DNA of 64,000 bases from Lophium mytilinum (taxonomy: Eukaryota; Ascomycota; Dothideomycetes; Mytilinidiales; Mytilinidiaceae): contig MU004202.1 in NCBI GenBank assembly GCA_010093605.1, positions 507,560 through 571,559 of the forward strand, written 5' to 3'. Shown piece by piece: positions 1 through 13,010 of the stretch (within the stretch, counting starts at the first letter, position 1; the number at the start of each line of letters is the position of its first letter). The position numbers were made by a program, and so were the translations under genes. The notes under the pieces are model-generated. The model saw only the letters and a list, made by a program, of their open reading frames with translations. It ran no database searches and was not told where the DNA came from.

Positions 1-3000
1 GAATTAAGCGGGATAAACTTTCTCTTTTTAAATAGTTAATTAACTATAACTATAATATACTTATATTTCCTGCCCTATTATTTATAGATAGGTAGTAGTC
101 TAATAAAGTTAACTAAGATATTATACTAGTAGTAATATAGAATTAGTAGTAGGTAAAAAAGGCCTTACTTACCTTCTCTAGAGTGCTTTAAGTAGTAATA
201 GGTTATATAAGCGCCTATATACTAGTTAATATTAGAAGTTATAAGAGGCTAGTAGTAGTAGTTACTTAACCTAGTATATATAGAGGTAGTTCTAGTATAA
301 CTAGCTAGTTTAGGTTTATATATAGAATAGATAATTATAGTATATAATTTTAGTATAGCTAGAATATAGAGAAAATTATAAATATAGAGAAAATTATTAA
401 TAATATTATAATTACTAAGCTTAATTTATAGGTAGTAGTTATAATAGAATTAGGCTAGTAGTTATCGCTTATTGCGGCGTTTAGTATATTTAACTACTTA
501 TATAATAGAATTAGCTTAAGAAGCTTTCTTAACTTAGTATAGAATTTAATTACTTATTAGAACTAGCTTTAATGCGTTATATAGCTTAGTATTAAAAGTT
601 TATTTATTATTAGTAGAAGAATTCTTTATCTTATTTCTTACTATAGAGGTAGTCCTAGAATTCTTTATCTTATCTAGGGGCTCTAGTTATAATTATATCT
701 ATCTAGTACGCGTAACTATAAGTTAAAGCTTATTAGTATAATTAGATTAATTAAATTTACTAAAGTTATAAAGTATAGAGGCTAGATCTATTACTATATA
801 TTCTAGGGCGTTATTAATAAGTATATAGGCTAGGTTAATAGCGTAATATATATTAGGCTTATAATTAGTAGACTTAAGTATAACTTACTCTTAATATTTA
901 TAGCGAGCGTTACCTTTAGAGGGCTTATTACCGGGTTACCTAGTAAGAAGATCTAGCTTATTATTAAGCTTACCGGGCTTATACATAATTTTAAAGTTAA
1001 ATTTAGCTAAAAACTTAGCCTATTAGGCTTAATAATAGTTAAGTTATTTAGTTATTATAAATGTCTAAAGATTCTTATAATTAGAGATAATATTAATAAA
1101 ACTACTATATTTCTATCCCTAGCTAGTAAGCTCTAGACGCTAGTCTTTAAATACTAGAATAATAGTAAGCAGTTCTTTATTATATATAGTATAGTTAATT
1201 TACTATAGAGTTATCTATTATAATATAAAGGCTATAGAGTATAGAGTGCTATCTAGCTAAACCTATAATAGTACTACTGCTACTATATAATCTAAGGAAT
1301 TATATTTAACCTATATCTTATAGTCTAGGTTCTATAAGGCTAGCTAGGGAGCGTTCTAGAAATATTTCTTAATGCGGGTAAATACGCGTGCCTTATTACT
1401 ATTATCTTTCTAGGGGAATTTAAATAATTTCCTAGTAGATAATATAAGTATAGAGAGAGGTGCTATAAACTTAGAATATTAAGTAATAGAGTAATAATAG
1501 AAGTTATAGAAACTAAGAAAGGCCTATATATTTTTAAGATTCCTTAGTATAGGCTAATCTAGAACTATCTAGACTTTTATAGAATCTATCTAGACGCTAT
1601 TAACTTCTATAATAATGCTAAGGTATTTAACTTCTTATATAGTAAATTTAGACTTATAAATATTAAGAAATAGTCTAGCGTCTTATAACCTTATAACTAT
1701 AGATATAATATACTTCTTATACTCTTTTAGGTTATTACTAAAGATAAGTATATTATCTATATATGCTATATAGTAGTAATCTAGATTCTTATATAGTATA
1801 TTATTAATATAAGCTTAGAATAAGCTAGGCGCGTTATAGAGCCTAAATAGAAGAACTATAAATTTAAATAGGCTCTATTATATTAGAAACGCTATCTTAT
1901 ACTTATTACCTTTCTTAATATATAGAGCGTTAAACGCACTAATAACATCTAGCTTAGTATAATATTTAGCTTTAGCTAGTAGAGTAAGTATATCTTTAAT
2001 AAGAGGTAATATATTATAACTCTTAATTATAATATTATTTAGCCCTCTATAGTCTATATAGATATAAAGACCGCCTCTAGGTTTCTTAATAATAAGTATT
2101 AGAGTAGTAAAAGAGAAGAAGCTTAGTTAAATAAAGCCTTTAAAGCGTATTTTATCTATAAATACTTTAATAATAGCGGCTTAGTCTCTAGAGAGGCTAT
2201 AGACCTTTTATATAGGCAGCTTACTATTAGATATAAGATTAATTATATAATCTATATTATAGTAAAAGGGTAAGATATTAGCTACTTAGAGGTTCTAGGT
2301 ATTATAGAGATAGTAAAGCTAATCTAGAAGAAGTTATTTAATTTCTTTATTAGTAATAGAAGGTCTATTTATCTTATTAAAGAACTTTCTATAGTTAGCT
2401 AGGTTAATTATAAATAGGTTAGATATAAATACAGCTTATTTCTTAGCTAAGGTATTATTAAGCTTAGTAAGCCTATAGAGGGTAGAATTATTAGCTATAG
2501 TATAAATAGCCTTATTTTTATAGGCGTTAAGCTTATTAAAGTCTTTATTCTATAGTTAGATAATAGTATCTTCTTTATCTTTATAGGTAAGCTTCTAATA
2601 TTTAGTAAGGAAGTTATTAGCTTTATCTAGGTTAAGGCTAAGCTTATAGTAATAGTTAATAATTTTATATAAAGTACTATTATATAGCTTTTTCCCTTTA
2701 TAAGTAGTATTTTAGTTATAGCTATTACTCTAGATATATTAGTAGCTATCTATATATAGATAGTTGCTTATATAGTAGTTAGAGTTAAAATCTAGTATAT
2801 ACTCTCTCTATATAGAATAGGGTTTATAGCGCTTAAACTAGGGTATACTAAGAATAATATTATAGCTCTAAAGGTTAGTAATATAGTACTATAGGTATTT
2901 AATATACGCCCTAAGTAATAGCGTAATTTAAGCTTTATATATAACTATAAGTATTAAGTAACTATTAGTAAGCTATAGTAGTATTAGTTTAGTAATTACT

Positions 3001-5904
3001 ATAGTTATAAGCTTATAGGCTTTTATAAATATCTATAATATAAAGGCTAAGTAGAAGTATTCTATATTAGTTAAATAGCGACTATTAATAATAGTAGCTA
3101 GCTTAGTACTAGTACTAGGGGTATAAATTCTATACTTAAAGTTAAGTTATTTACCTTATATAACTTCTTTAGAGAAATTAATAGCGTAAATAGATAGCTA
3201 GAGTTTATCTAGCTTAGGGGGAGGTTGCTCTAGTTTATAAATGCAAGCAACTAGTATATTTAGATAAATATCTACTAGACTCTAACTATAACTATAGTTA
3301 GAGCCTAAGGAAAATTTATACTATTTAAGTCTAAAGAGTTTTCTTATATAGTATTATTATTACTACTATTATTATTAATAGCAGCTAGAGCGTTACTAAG
3401 CTTAATATTAGATATAGAATTATCTATATAGTAAATTATAGAGAGCTTTAGATTAAGCCCTTTCTAGAAATAGATAAGGCGTTATTAAACTATCTCTTTA
3501 GAGGGAGGGGCGCTCTTTATATAGAGATAGTTGCGGTCTAATATATAATATTCTATCTTAAGGTAGTTATAGTAGATATTCTTATTCTATTTACTAAGCA
3601 CTTTAGTTACTACAGGAGGAAGATAAATGCAGCGGGTATTACTATTACAGTCTTAGTAGTATAAGCTATTATCTATAATAGGGCATAATAAATATATCTT
3701 AAAGTTGCGGTTAAAGTTCTAGAAACTATAATTAGACTTCTTAGTAAATAGCTTATTAGTATATTCTAATTTATTACTATTATTCTATAATAGGCTATTA
3801 GTATATTATTATTTACGGGCGCGCTTACGCTTGCTAGCAATATATAATACTGCGCGGTTAATAGCGGTAACTAGTTCTAGCTAGAATGTATAGTTATTAG
3901 CTACGCTAAAAACCTAAGTTCTAAGTTTAGGGGTAATAAGGTATTTAAGCTATCCCTTTTAGTTAATAAAGTCTATCTCTTTATTATTATCTATAGAAAT
4001 TATTTCTTAGAATTAAAGAAGAAAAATAGACTATTTTTTATTATATTTTATATACACCTACTAGCTATAGAGCTTATTATTTATAGCTATAGCCTTATCT
4101 TTAATTATAAAGTAGGGGTCTATTATTTTAAATATCTCTTTAATTATTTTAAAGTTATTATTTATAGGGCGGTCCTATTAGATATAATTATATACTACGC
4201 TATTAGTAAATTCTATATAGTATAATCTAATATACTTAAGCTTAGCTTATTTATTATAGAAGTCCTAAGGCTTATTATAGAAGATAGCATATATATAAGC
4301 TTTCTATAATTTATATTTAGACTAGTTATCTTATTCTTTAAACTTCTATAGGTTGTAGAACTTAGTATATAGCTAATATAAGTTTATAGTAAGTTAGGCG
4401 TTTAGATTATATAAGAAGTTAGACTAGATAAAGTAGTTATAGTTAAATAGCTTATTATTATTACCTTTATTAGAGAGGTAGCTATAGTTACTATAGATAG
4501 TAGTATTATCTTATTAAAAGCGCGTTTAGAGTTACTACTATATAGCTTACTTATACTTTTTCTTATATTCTATACCTTAGGCGCGGAAGGTATTACGCTA
4601 CTATTAGTATTAATCGCGGTAAAAGGTAATCTTAGCTACCTTAGTAGTAAGACCTTTAATCTTAATACTAAGCTTAGTAATAAAAATAGCCTAAGCATTA
4701 TTCTTCTTATACTTATCCGCTAGCTGCTTAGTAAGGTAATTACACTTATTAGTAAAGTTAGTAGTATTAGTGCGTATTTTAGCTACCTAGTAATAGAGCT
4801 TTATATATTAGTTATAGAGGTTTTTAAGTTTAACCTTATTTAACGTGCCTATATTCTATTTTAAAAGTTATATAATCTTATTATTCTTCTATTAAATAGC
4901 TACTACTATATTCCTAATATCTTTATATAACTTACCTAGTTCTTAGTAATAGTTAAGTAGTGCAGTATAAATACTAATATATTTATCTTAAGCTATATCT
5001 TAGAGCTCTTCTATATTATTAATAGTAATATTAATAGATTAGCTATTTCTAGCTTAGTTAATAGTAAAGACTATACTGTTATTATTATCTATAAAAAGGG
5101 ACTATTAATAATTAGGTAGTTAGCCGCTAGTTCTAGTAGAGCTTACGCCTGCATTAGCTATATTAGGCTATTCTTAGCTAGGGTAGATATTTAGAATTAT
5201 AATAGTATTAGTAGTAGAGGTAATAACCTAGTCCTCTAAGGTAATTAGAATTTAAAAGAAGAATAGAGTAGTTAGGTTAACTAGAGGTTTAGTAAATTAG
5301 ATAGCTTAAGGTATAGATATTTTAGTAAATAACTTAAAGTTCTCTTTATCTTTACCTTAATCTGCGTAGGCCTTATTATTAGTATTCTACTTAGTAGAGT
5401 TAGTAAGGTTATAATAGGCTTAGCTCTATAGCAGGTTAGTACTAAATTAATTAGTAGAGTTAGTAAGGTTATAATAGGCTTAGCTCTATAGTAGATTAGT
5501 ACTAAATTAATTTAGTAGAAGGTAAATATCTAGTTCTAGATTACTAAATTTTTTAGCGTGTATAGTAAAAGCTTCTAGGGTTATAGTTAGTTAGTATTAT
5601 AATACTCCTCCGCCGCCTATTTTATAGGCCGCTTTCTTTTTTTAGTAATTAAGCCTATACGCCTCTTAAGAGTTAGATATAAAAGTAGATTAAGTAGCTT
5701 ATAAGTTAAAAGAAAGGGTAGAAGTATAAGTAAGAATAACTAGATACTTATTAGCTTTACTACTAGAAGGTAAACCTATAGGCTGCGCGCTTAGTATAGC
5801 TATACTATATAGAGTTAGAGTTTTTCTACTATAGCTTAGTATAGCTAGTTTTAGGGGTATTATTTATATCTTTACTAGTAAGTATTTATTAACTATTTAA
5901 TAAG
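1..5904 (-). mobile_element. Ty3/Gypsy LTR retroelement fossil, family A (cut by window edge)
   Basis: A RIP-degraded LTR retrotransposon remnant read on the minus strand. Reverse transcriptase of the Ty3/Gypsy type is recognisable at about 1,640-2,200 (minus strand), including a YIDNILIFS-like active-site segment and a KLDVISAFN-like upstream block. The remaining pol would lie to the left, towards position 1 and beyond the window. A gag/protease-like region would lie to the right, at about 2,800-5,600. A terminal-repeat candidate follows at 5,905-6,492. The copy is dead, with very many breaks of the kind RIP makes, and its left end is outside the window. Its age cannot be given because only one of its LTRs is visible. 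The strand and superfamily are well supported; the internal boundaries are approximate. Confidence 0.75.
5391..5510. repeat. 60-bp tandem duplication, two units
   Basis: Two adjacent units of exactly 60 bp (5,391-5,450 and 5,451-5,510), nearly identical, inside the gag-like part of the family-A fossil. The period is a multiple of three. Confidence 0.9.
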
Positions 5905-6492
5905 AAAGGTTAGTATAAAATAGAGGGTATAGGTCCTCTATAAAAGCTTAAAAGTAGGCGTAGCTAGAGCCGGGGCGCTTAAGGGCGGCTAGCGCTATTC
6001 TTAGTAGCTACTTTTAATTAATTAGTAAATAAAAATAGAATAACTATATATAGACTAGTTAGTTATATATAATAGTAGTAAGTAGGTATATAGGGCCTAT
6101 ATACTAGCCTATTACTAATAGAGTATATATAGTTCTTACTCTATTATTAGAAAGTAACTGCGCTTATTAGTTAGTTACGTGTAATAGTAAGTAGGTTTAT
6201 AGGGCCTACGCGCTAACTATAGTAGATAGGGTATATAGAGTTCTTACTATAAAATTATAGAGTTTTCTTTTAAGTCTCCCTCTATTAATATAGAGAGTAT
6301 TAGGTTTATATATTAAAATTTTAGCCTATTAAATTAGCTAGGTATATATATAGGTAGGTAGAAAAAAGAGTACTTCTAGAAACTTTTAAAAGCTAGAAGG
6401 GTAGCTACTTTATATTATAGTATAATAGTAGATTATAAGAGAAGACCTAATATTAGTATATATAGATAAAGTAGCTATAAGAAAAAAAAAAG
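5905..6492. repeat. Terminal-repeat candidate of family A (copy 1)
   Basis: This stretch is homologous, in the same orientation, to 12,525-13,010. Shared blocks include the one around AGCGCTATTCTTAGTAG, the one around GAAGGGTAGCTACTTTATAT and the closing AAAGTAGCTATAAGAA. It lies beside the family-A body and runs into the N gap, so it is most simply read as that element's LTR. The exact ends cannot be set because the gap truncates it. Confidence 0.6.
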
Positions 6493-6905
6493 NNNNNNNN
6501 NNNNNNNNNNNNNNNNNNNNNNNNNNNNNNNNNNNNNNNNNNNNNNNNNNNNNNNNNNNNNNNNNNNNNNNNNNNNNNNNNNNNNNNNNNNNNNNNNNNN
6601 NNNNNNNNNNNNNNNNNNNNNNNNNNNNNNNNNNNNNNNNNNNNNNNNNNNNNNNNNNNNNNNNNNNNNNNNNNNNNNNNNNNNNNNNNNNNNNNNNNNN
6701 NNNNNNNNNNNNNNNNNNNNNNNNNNNNNNNNNNNNNNNNNNNNNNNNNNNNNNNNNNNNNNNNNNNNNNNNNNNNNNNNNNNNNNNNNNNNNNNNNNNN
6801 NNNNNNNNNNNNNNNNNNNNNNNNNNNNNNNNNNNNNNNNNNNNNNNNNNNNNNNNNNNNNNNNNNNNNNNNNNNNNNNNNNNNNNNNNNNNNNNNNNNN
6901 NNNNN
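6493..6905. other. Assembly gap (413 N)
   Basis: A run of N. The family-B copy to its right lacks roughly 2 kb at its 5' end relative to the whole copy at 15,888-23,086. Either the gap is larger than drawn or that copy is truncated. Confidence 0.99.
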
Positions 6906-9900
6906 TATAATACTCTTATCTTCTAGCCTTATTAGGCTATAATAACCTCTATAATAACTACTTAATCTACTTATAGCTAGGGCCGTAGCTATAGTAGCTA
7001 CTTATCTACGCCTACTATAGGTACTAATATAATAACTATAACTATAATAACTTCTTTAATAACTACTATAAGTACTCTATATACCTCTACTATTATAGCT
7101 ATAGCTAGTATAGAATAATACTTATATACTATAAATCTAGTAGATAAACTAGTATATATCTAGAGTATTAGTAAGCTTACTAAAGCTAATAAAGAGAGAA
7201 CGCGCGTAGTAGGTATATATAACTATTACCGCTATATTAGTTACCGCGCTATTAATAATAATTACCCTCTTTAAAACTTCTCTATCTAGATAACTAGCGG
7301 CCTTCCTCTACGCGCTACTAATACTATATTTTCCGGCTAGAAAAATAAGTAGTTCTTAAGTATAGTTGCGCCTAAGAACCTATTATAATTAATTATAAAT
7401 ATACTCTATTATCTACTCTATTATTAACTCTATTATCTACCCCTTATTCTATACTAACTTTCTCTAAGTATAGTAACTTAGTTTCTACTATAGATAACCT
7501 TCTAAGTAAGAAGGCCTAGAAATTATATAAGAGCTATTATAGGGGCACTAAATATAAAACACCTAAAAAGTATAGAATAAAAGTAGTAGAACCTCTACTA
7601 TAATTTAATACACCCTTCTAGCTATAGAAGGTGCTAGAGTATATTAAGAATAATAAGAACTAGCTAGAACTTTATATTTCTATAATAGCTATTACGCGTA
7701 CTTAGTAAAGAAGTATAGAATATATTTATCTAATAAGCTATAGAAATAATTAAATAAATATTTCTACTCTTAGGTTAATATATAGTTATAATAAGAAGTA
7801 GAAAACCTACCTCTATACTATAACTATAACTATATAATTCTCCTCTAACTAGACACTCTACTACTAAAATATAAGACTAGAGCTATATTTAAGAAAAAGA
7901 ACTATATTATCTATAATAAACTCTAGAAGCTTTTAGGTAATAGTTTTATTAAGAATAGTAATTCTCCTACGCACGTACCCGTACTATTAGTTAAGAAACT
8001 AGATAGAACTTATTACTTCTATATTAATTACTATAGCCTTAATACTATTACTATAAAGAATTAATATTTAATTTCTATTATATAGAAGACGCTTAACCGC
8101 CTCTATAAAGCTAAGTAGTATACTAAGCTAGATATTATCTTAGCTTTTAACCGCGTCTATATTAAACCTAGTAATATATAGAAAATAGCTTTTATTATAT
8201 AATATAGAATATTCTAATTTAAAGTCTTAGAATTTAGTATATATAATAGCCCTAGCACCTTCTAGATATTTATTAATAATATCTTCTATAAGTATTTAGA
8301 TAACTTTTATTTAGCCTATATAGATAATATACTAGTATTTATAGATAGAATAAAAGAAGAATATATTACGCATATATAAAAGGTACTAGACTAACTATAT
8401 AAAGCCGGCCTATACCTTAATATTAATAAATGCGAATTTCTTATTAAGTATATTAAATACCTTAGCCTTATTATTATAACTAAGGGCGTTAAAATAGACT
8501 AGAAGAAAGTTAAGGCTATTACTAAATAGGTAACTCCTACCTATCTTAAGAATATCTAGGCCTTTTTAAGCTTAGCTAACTTCTATAGGTAATTTATATA
8601 GAGCTTCTTACAACTATATAAGCTACTTACTAACCTCTTATAAAAAAAACTAGACGGGCGCATCTATTTTAAATAGATATTAGGTTACTAGAAAGCTTTT
8701 AATAACCTTAAAATAGTATTTACTACTATACTCTATCTTAAGCACTTTAATTCTAACTAGAAATTATATATTAAAATAGATGCATCTAATTATATTACTA
8801 TAGGCGTATTCTTATAACTCTATAATAATAGAATATAGTACCTAGTTACTTTTTACTCTTATAAGATAATACTAGCGGAGTATAACTATAAGATTTATAA
8901 TAAAGAGTTACTTACCGTTATTCTTACCTTTAAGAAATAGAAACTATAGTACTAAGATAATAGATACTAAGACTCTATCTAGGTACTAATAGATTACTAA
9001 AATCTATTATACTTTATAACTATGTAATAGCTTAACTAGTAATAGATATACTAGCTATAGATTCTCTTAGAAATTAATTATATTCTAATATACCGGCCTA
9101 GCCGCCTAGAAACTAAACTAGATAGTTTTACGCGTTATAGCTAGGACCTTCTATAATCTAATAATAATAAATAATTTCTATTTTAATAATAGACTATAAT
9201 TAAGATAAAGAACCTTATTTTAAAAATATTAAAGAATCTTTATCTATATACTATAGGCGTTATAGATATTACTTATACTAGACCCCTCTATAAGCTTATT
9301 AAGGAGGCGTATAACACTAATAAAGCTATATTCTAGAAAGGCGGCAGTAACCTAGATAACTAGTTAGATAACTATCTAGTCTACTATATTATAGCGCTTA
9401 AATAGTATAGTAATTAAAAGCTTCCACGCAATATTCTAAAAGATAAGCGCGTCTAGCTATTAATAAGTAAGCTAGAGGTTACTAATAATAAACTATAGGT
9501 TCTCTATAAGGACTCTAGATAACTATTTATACTATAATTAGCTATACTCTAGCTAAGGATCTTATAGCTAGGCTATAACTATACTAGCGTAGAATATAGG
9601 GGCTACGCGGATTATCTATAATAGATTTATTCTAACTACTACTAGCCTAGATTTACTAAATTAATTATAATATATATTAACGCCTATTAATATTATTATA
9701 ATATTAAACCCTCTAACTTTACTAAGTAAGGTTTCTTACGCCTCTTGCCTATCCCCCTCTATTACTAGCGTAATATTACTATAGACTATATAGTTAACTT
9801 ATCTATTTATAAGTATTATAGCTATAAGTATTATTATATACTAGTTATAATTAATAGACTCTTAAAAGAATATTACTTCCTTACTATTACTTTACTAGAA

Positions 9901-11404
9901 GTAGATAAGCTAGCAGAGGTCTATTTCTAATAGATTTATTAACTATATAGACTACTAGCGTCTATTATAAGTAATCTAGAAATATAATTTACCTCTAAAT
10001 TCTAGTAATATCTTTATTATTAGATATAATTATTACTAAATACATCTACTGCTTTCTACCTAGAAACTAATAGTTAAATAGAAATTACTAATATAGATAT
10101 AAAGAAATATCTATAAGCCTATATTAACTATATATAGAATAACTAGTATAATCTACTACTCTTAGCTAAGCTTATTACTAATATCTATATATTAGCTACT
10201 ATAGGCCTATTACTATTCTTTATAAATTATAGCTACACCCCTTATTTAGAGCTTAAGCCGCCTACTATTAAAAATAAGAAAATATCTAAAAATAAGAAAA
10301 TTAAATAAAAACTAGCTAATAATATAGCTAAATACCTAAAGAATATTAAGGTCTATCTATAGAACCGCATTATATAGGCTTAAGAGGAATAAGCTTACTA
10401 AGCTAACTACTACTATAATATAGCTGCAGATATACGCGTTAATAATATAGTCTAGCTTAATACTAAGAATATTAAGCTAAACTGCGCTAAGAAGGCCCTT
10501 AATAATAAGTTTATAGGCCCCTTCTACATTAATAAGGTTATTAATTAGGGCGCGGCCTTCTAATTAGACCTTCTATTTAATACTAAGATCTATAATATCT
10601 TTTATTCTTTATTATTATAGCTTAATACTTCTAAACCTATTAAAGGATAGAATTACTCTAAGCCTATACCGCCACCTAAGCTAATTTAATAAGAGGATAA
10701 TAATAAGCCTATAGAGGAATTTATAGTCGCCTAAATTATTAACTTACGCATTAAGAATAATAATATCTAATATAAGGTTTACTATATTAGTAGTATATAA
10801 CTATATAAATTCTAGTAACTATCTAGAAATTTTAAGGGCTACCTCTATAAGGTTTTTAACTTTTACTATTATAGCCTATGGAAACCTAAACTACCTACTT
10901 ACTTTATTAAACTAAAGAACTAGACTCTATCTACTTAGAACCTCTAGAATATTACTATATTATTATAATAGTCTAATATACTCTAAGATTCTACACCGCT
11001 ATTAGATAGTAGAATTAATTAAGAATACCTATCTATACTAGTTTTATTAGTACGCTCTATTTATATATAGAGCTATGCCTATATTAGCTATCTAATATAT
11101 AAATTTAAATAGTAAGTCTTTTTCCTATAAGTTCTTATAGAAGCTTAGTTTCTTAAGAGGGGGGCATATATTATATTATTTTTTAGTATTCTCTTAGTAG
11201 TTATTAAGGTTAGGGGTTATTATATACACGGACATTATATAATCTTTAAACTAAGAGTTCTTCTAGCGCCTAAGGTTCTACTAGCGTCTAGGGTTCTACC
11301 GGCGTATACTTAACTACATAGTAGACTTATAGCTAGAGCCTCTCTTCTCTCTATGCAACCTTATTAATAGTAATATAACTCTTTTCTTAGCTATAAACCT
11401 AATA
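6906..11404 (+). mobile_element. Ty3/Gypsy LTR retroelement fossil, family B, plus-strand copy
   Basis: A RIP-degraded LTR retrotransposon on the plus strand. Reverse transcriptase lies at about 7,960-8,560, RNase H at about 8,700-8,960, integrase at about 9,250-10,150, and a possible chromodomain-like tail at about 10,700-10,960. A purine-rich tract (11,153-11,164) and a 236-bp 3' LTR at 11,169-11,404 follow. The order RT, RNase H, integrase is diagnostic of Ty3/Gypsy rather than Copia. The 5' part is missing and falls in or beyond the N gap. It is the same family as the copy at 15,888-23,086, in the opposite orientation. It is dead, with a very large number of breaks. Confidence 0.85.
11169..11404 (+). 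repeat. 3' LTR of family-B plus-strand copy
   Basis: 236 bp, the same length as and clearly homologous to both LTRs of the minus-strand copy (15,888-16,123 and 22,851-23,086). It starts just after the polypurine tract. Confidence 0.9.
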
Positions 11405-12524
11405 CTTTAGCTTATAGATATAAGATTTTATTAGAGTCTTAGGTTTAGGCTTAGTTATAAAGGGTAGTTAGCTCTATATTTTAAACTTAGTAGTCCTCTT
11501 AAAAAAATTCTAGGTTCTACTAGAATATAGTAACTCCCTAGTATATATCTTTATAATACTTAAAAACTATATTATAGAATACTTTAATAGAGTTAAGATT
11601 AATATTAATAGTATTAGTAACTCTATTATAGTTAATATAGAATATAATTTCTTTAGCTATTATAGTAAAGTATAACTTATAGTAGCTAGAGTTATAGTAT
11701 ACTACTAGGCCTAGTATAGGTAATTCTAGATTAGGCTATAATAGTATAGCTATAGTAGAGAGGCTCTATACTAATAGAGGTAGATTATTAGTACGCTTCT
11801 TAGTACGCTTCTAAGTGCGCTATACTTCTTAAGTAAATAGAAGAACTAGGCTAGTAGAGATATTATTATTTTATATATTAAAAAGGTTACCTTAAGTAAA
11901 GTAGACTACTTTCTAGAGGTTTATAGCTAACTAGAATTAGGTATTATTATCTTTCTTATTAAGTTTATTAAGCTTCTAGTTTAGCTACTTATTATCTTTC
12001 TTATTAGAGGTAATATAGAACTCCTTATTCTTTAGATTAAGAGAGCGCTTACTATACTAGAGAATAGTAGTTAGCTAGAAGTAGTTATAGATAGTAGCTA
12101 CGCCTAGTTTAATAGTACTAGCTTTTAGTATATAGAGTTTACTATAAGTAGCTAGCTACTCTAGAGTAGAACTAATACTATATTAAGATAATTTATCTAC
12201 CTTTTTATATAGAGCTTTAGTATATTAGGTTTCTTATTATACTTACTAAGAGTTAGAGGCTAGTATTAACTAGGTAGCTTAGCTATTAAAGGTAGAGTAT
12301 AGGTTAGTATTACTACTCTTATTAGTATATATACTACTAGAGAAAGCTTTTAAATATACTATAGCGTATTTACTATAACTTAGTATTATAGGCAGGTAGT
12401 TCTAAGGTCTTAAATAAGAAGATACTAGTACTAGAGGGTTGCGCTAGTTAACTATTACTAGTTAGGTAATAGTAGAGAGTATTCTAGTAGGTAGATAATA
12501 GTCTAGGTAGATAGATAAAGAAAA
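11405..12524. repeat. Unassigned RIP-degraded repeat
   Basis: AT-rich RIP-saturated sequence between the family-B LTR and the second family-A-like terminal repeat. The minus strand gives protein-like stretches (for example at about 11,930-12,060), compatible with a gag region of a family-A relative. I cannot identify a domain. Confidence 0.4.
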
Positions 12525-13010
12525 AGATTAGTATAGATAGAAAGGTTATAGAGCCTTTATAAAAGCTAGAAAGTAGATATAGCTAGTATACTTCTTAGTA
12601 ATAAGCGCCTAGCGCTATTCTTAGTAGCGGAGTTAATTAGTAAATAATAACTATACTAGGTTTAGTTAGTTTACGCGTGCATAGATAGAGGCGTAATAGT
12701 AAGTAGGTTTATAGGGCCTACGCGTTAGTTTATATAGATAATAGAGTATAGTATTCTTACTATAAGATTATAGGGCCTTTTTCTATTTTAGTTTTTTATT
12801 AATAAAGGTTATAGAAATTAAATTTTATAGCTATAGAAGTACTAGTATATATATAGATAGGTAGATATAAATAGATAGATAAAGAAAGAGTACTTCTAAT
12901 ATCTTTTAGAAGCTAGAAGGGTAGCTACTTTATATTATAGTATAATATAGAATTATAATAGAAAACTAGATAGTATTAAGTATATAATAAAGTAGCTATA
13001 AGAAGAGAAA
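12525..13010. repeat. Terminal-repeat candidate of family A type (copy 2)
   Basis: Direct-orientation homologue of 5,905-6,492, sharing several blocks of 20 or more bases with diverged spacing. It could be a solo LTR or the LTR of a second, related element into which the family-B copy was inserted. Confidence 0.6.
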
